This document shows positions 5,589 through 6,350 of a DNA stretch of 6,350 bases, one piece after another. The DNA is from an uncultured Eubacteriales bacterium (GTDB taxonomy: Bacteria; Bacillota; Clostridia; Peptostreptococcales; Anaerovoracaceae). The translations under genes were made by a program, and so were the position numbers. The stretch is taken from the NCBI GenBank assembly GCA_902803185.1, contig CADCOV010000133.1, positions 1-6,350 on the forward strand, given 5' to 3'. A model generated the notes under the pieces. The model was not told the origin of the DNA and did no database searches. It saw only the letters and a list, made by a program, of their open reading frames with translations. How positions within the stretch are numbered: the stretch's first letter is position 1; every line of letters starts with the position of its first letter.

Positions 5589-6350
5589 AAAGACAGTGGC
5601 GCTGTCGGGGATCTCCGACAGCCGGTCAGCACGGGTGATATCCGGGATCATAGAGGACGCAAGGCAGTGCCTTGTCGTCGTTTCAGGCCGTTCCAGAGCC
5701 GAAAAAATGGCGCTGGATCTGTCTTTTTTTTGCTCCCGCAGGATCTACGTCCTTCCGCCGGAGGAACAGGTCTTCTTCGGCTTTGACGCCAGGAACAACG
5801 ACCAGCGGCTGGAGCGCCTCAGGGTGCTCAAGGCCCTGAGGACCGATCCGGAGGCCGTGGTCATCGCGCCGGTCTCCGCCGTCATCAAAAAGATGCCGCC
5901 GCACCGCCTTTTCGAGCGGGCGGGGCTTTCTTTGGTTTTGGGCGGGGAGCTGGATCTGGAAGCGGTCAAGCGTTCCCTGACGGACATGGGCTACGAGCGC
6001 TGCGACATCGTCTCCGCCAGGGGACAGTTCTCCGTCCGCGGCGGCATCCTGGACGTGTTCCCGCCGGACGCGGAGGACCCGTACCGGGCGGAGCTCTTCG
6101 GCACGGAGATCGACTCCCTGAGGAGCTTCGACCTGGACACCCAGAGGAGCATCGAGAGCCTGGAGTCCGTGGAGATCTTCCCGGCCAAGCAGATCCTCCG
6201 GGACGAGGAAGCCTTCGAGCGGGCCGCAAAGCGGATCCGGGACAGCTACACCGCCCAGAGCGCCAAGCTGAAGAGCAAAGGGGAGGAGTATACGGAGGCC
6301 GCGGAGCGGCTCCTGGCGAGACGGGACGAGCTCCTCACCTTCATGGAGGA
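5581..6350 (+). CDS. mfd: Transcription-repair coupling factor Mfd, N-terminal part
   Basis: Mfd is a DNA translocase that pushes stalled RNA polymerase off damaged DNA and recruits UvrA. The frame is open from the ATG at 5581 to the window edge: 256 codons of a protein usually over 1,100 residues. What is seen is the UvrB-like N-terminal module, with the diagnostic GQFSVRGGILDVFPP (148-162), ELFGTEIDSLRSFD (170-183) and TQRSIE (186-191). The polymerase-binding and helicase domains lie outside. The start is about 20-30 residues later than in B. subtilis Mfd by my alignment from memory; an in-frame TGA at 5536-5538, with no ATG, GTG or TTG between, rules out a longer form. The only SD-like bases (AGAGG) directly touch the ATG, so expression probably relies on coupling to pth. 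The fin (yabK) gene found between pth and mfd in Bacillus is absent. Confidence 0.95.
   Translation, partial: MNRKTVALSGISDSRSARVISGIIEDARQCLVVVSGRSRAEKMALDLSFFCSRRIYVLPPEEQVFFGFDARNNDQRLERLRVLKALRTDPEAVVIAPVSAVIKKMPPHRLFERAGLSLVLGGELDLEAVKRSLTDMGYERCDIVSARGQFSVRGGILDVFPPDAEDPYRAELFGTEIDSLRSFDLDTQRSIESLESVEIFPAKQILRDEEAFERAAKRIRDSYTAQSAKLKSKGEEYTEAAERLLARRDELLTFME

Overview
The window looks like an ordinary housekeeping region of a moderately GC-rich member of the Clostridia (Bacillota). The evidence is synteny and gene identity. spoVG, a GlmU acetyltransferase, prs, pth and mfd lie together, as in the well-known Bacillus/Clostridium cluster spoVG-glmU-prs-(ctc)-pth-mfd. The genes have AGGAGG-type ribosome sites, and the promoters resemble the SigA consensus. 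I cannot name the genus.

Left part (1-1676). The first 80 bases are the 3' end of something transcribed rightward, closed by a hairpin terminator. Facing it is a two-gene leftward operon: dppA (M55 D-aminopeptidase), then a 65-residue Bfd-type [2Fe-2S] protein. It has its own promoter (1275-1303) and its own terminator (144-176). Upstream of it, also leftward, is spoVG, with a near-consensus promoter (1690-1718) and a GNRA-loop terminator (1317-1339).

Middle (1657-1890). This is the divergent control region between spoVG and murC. It holds the spoVG promoter, an extended -10 promoter for murC, an AT-only inverted repeat and a GC hairpin.

Right part (1891-6350). Five tightly packed rightward genes follow: murC, a stand-alone GlmU C-terminal acetyltransferase domain (overlapping murC by ATGA), prs, pth and the first 256 codons of mfd (overlapping pth by 8 bases, cut by the window edge). 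I see no terminator between them, so they probably form one operon. Their products cover cell-wall precursor synthesis (MurC, GlmU-C), PRPP supply (Prs), peptidyl-tRNA recycling (Pth) and transcription-coupled repair (Mfd).

I found no phage, insertion sequence, CRISPR, tRNA or rRNA, and no convincing new system. The points most worth a second look are the GlmU that lacks its uridyltransferase half, the dppA/Bfd-like pairing, spoVG turned away from its usual partners, the duplicated terminator hairpins, and the odd prs leader with two Shine-Dalgarno-like sites.
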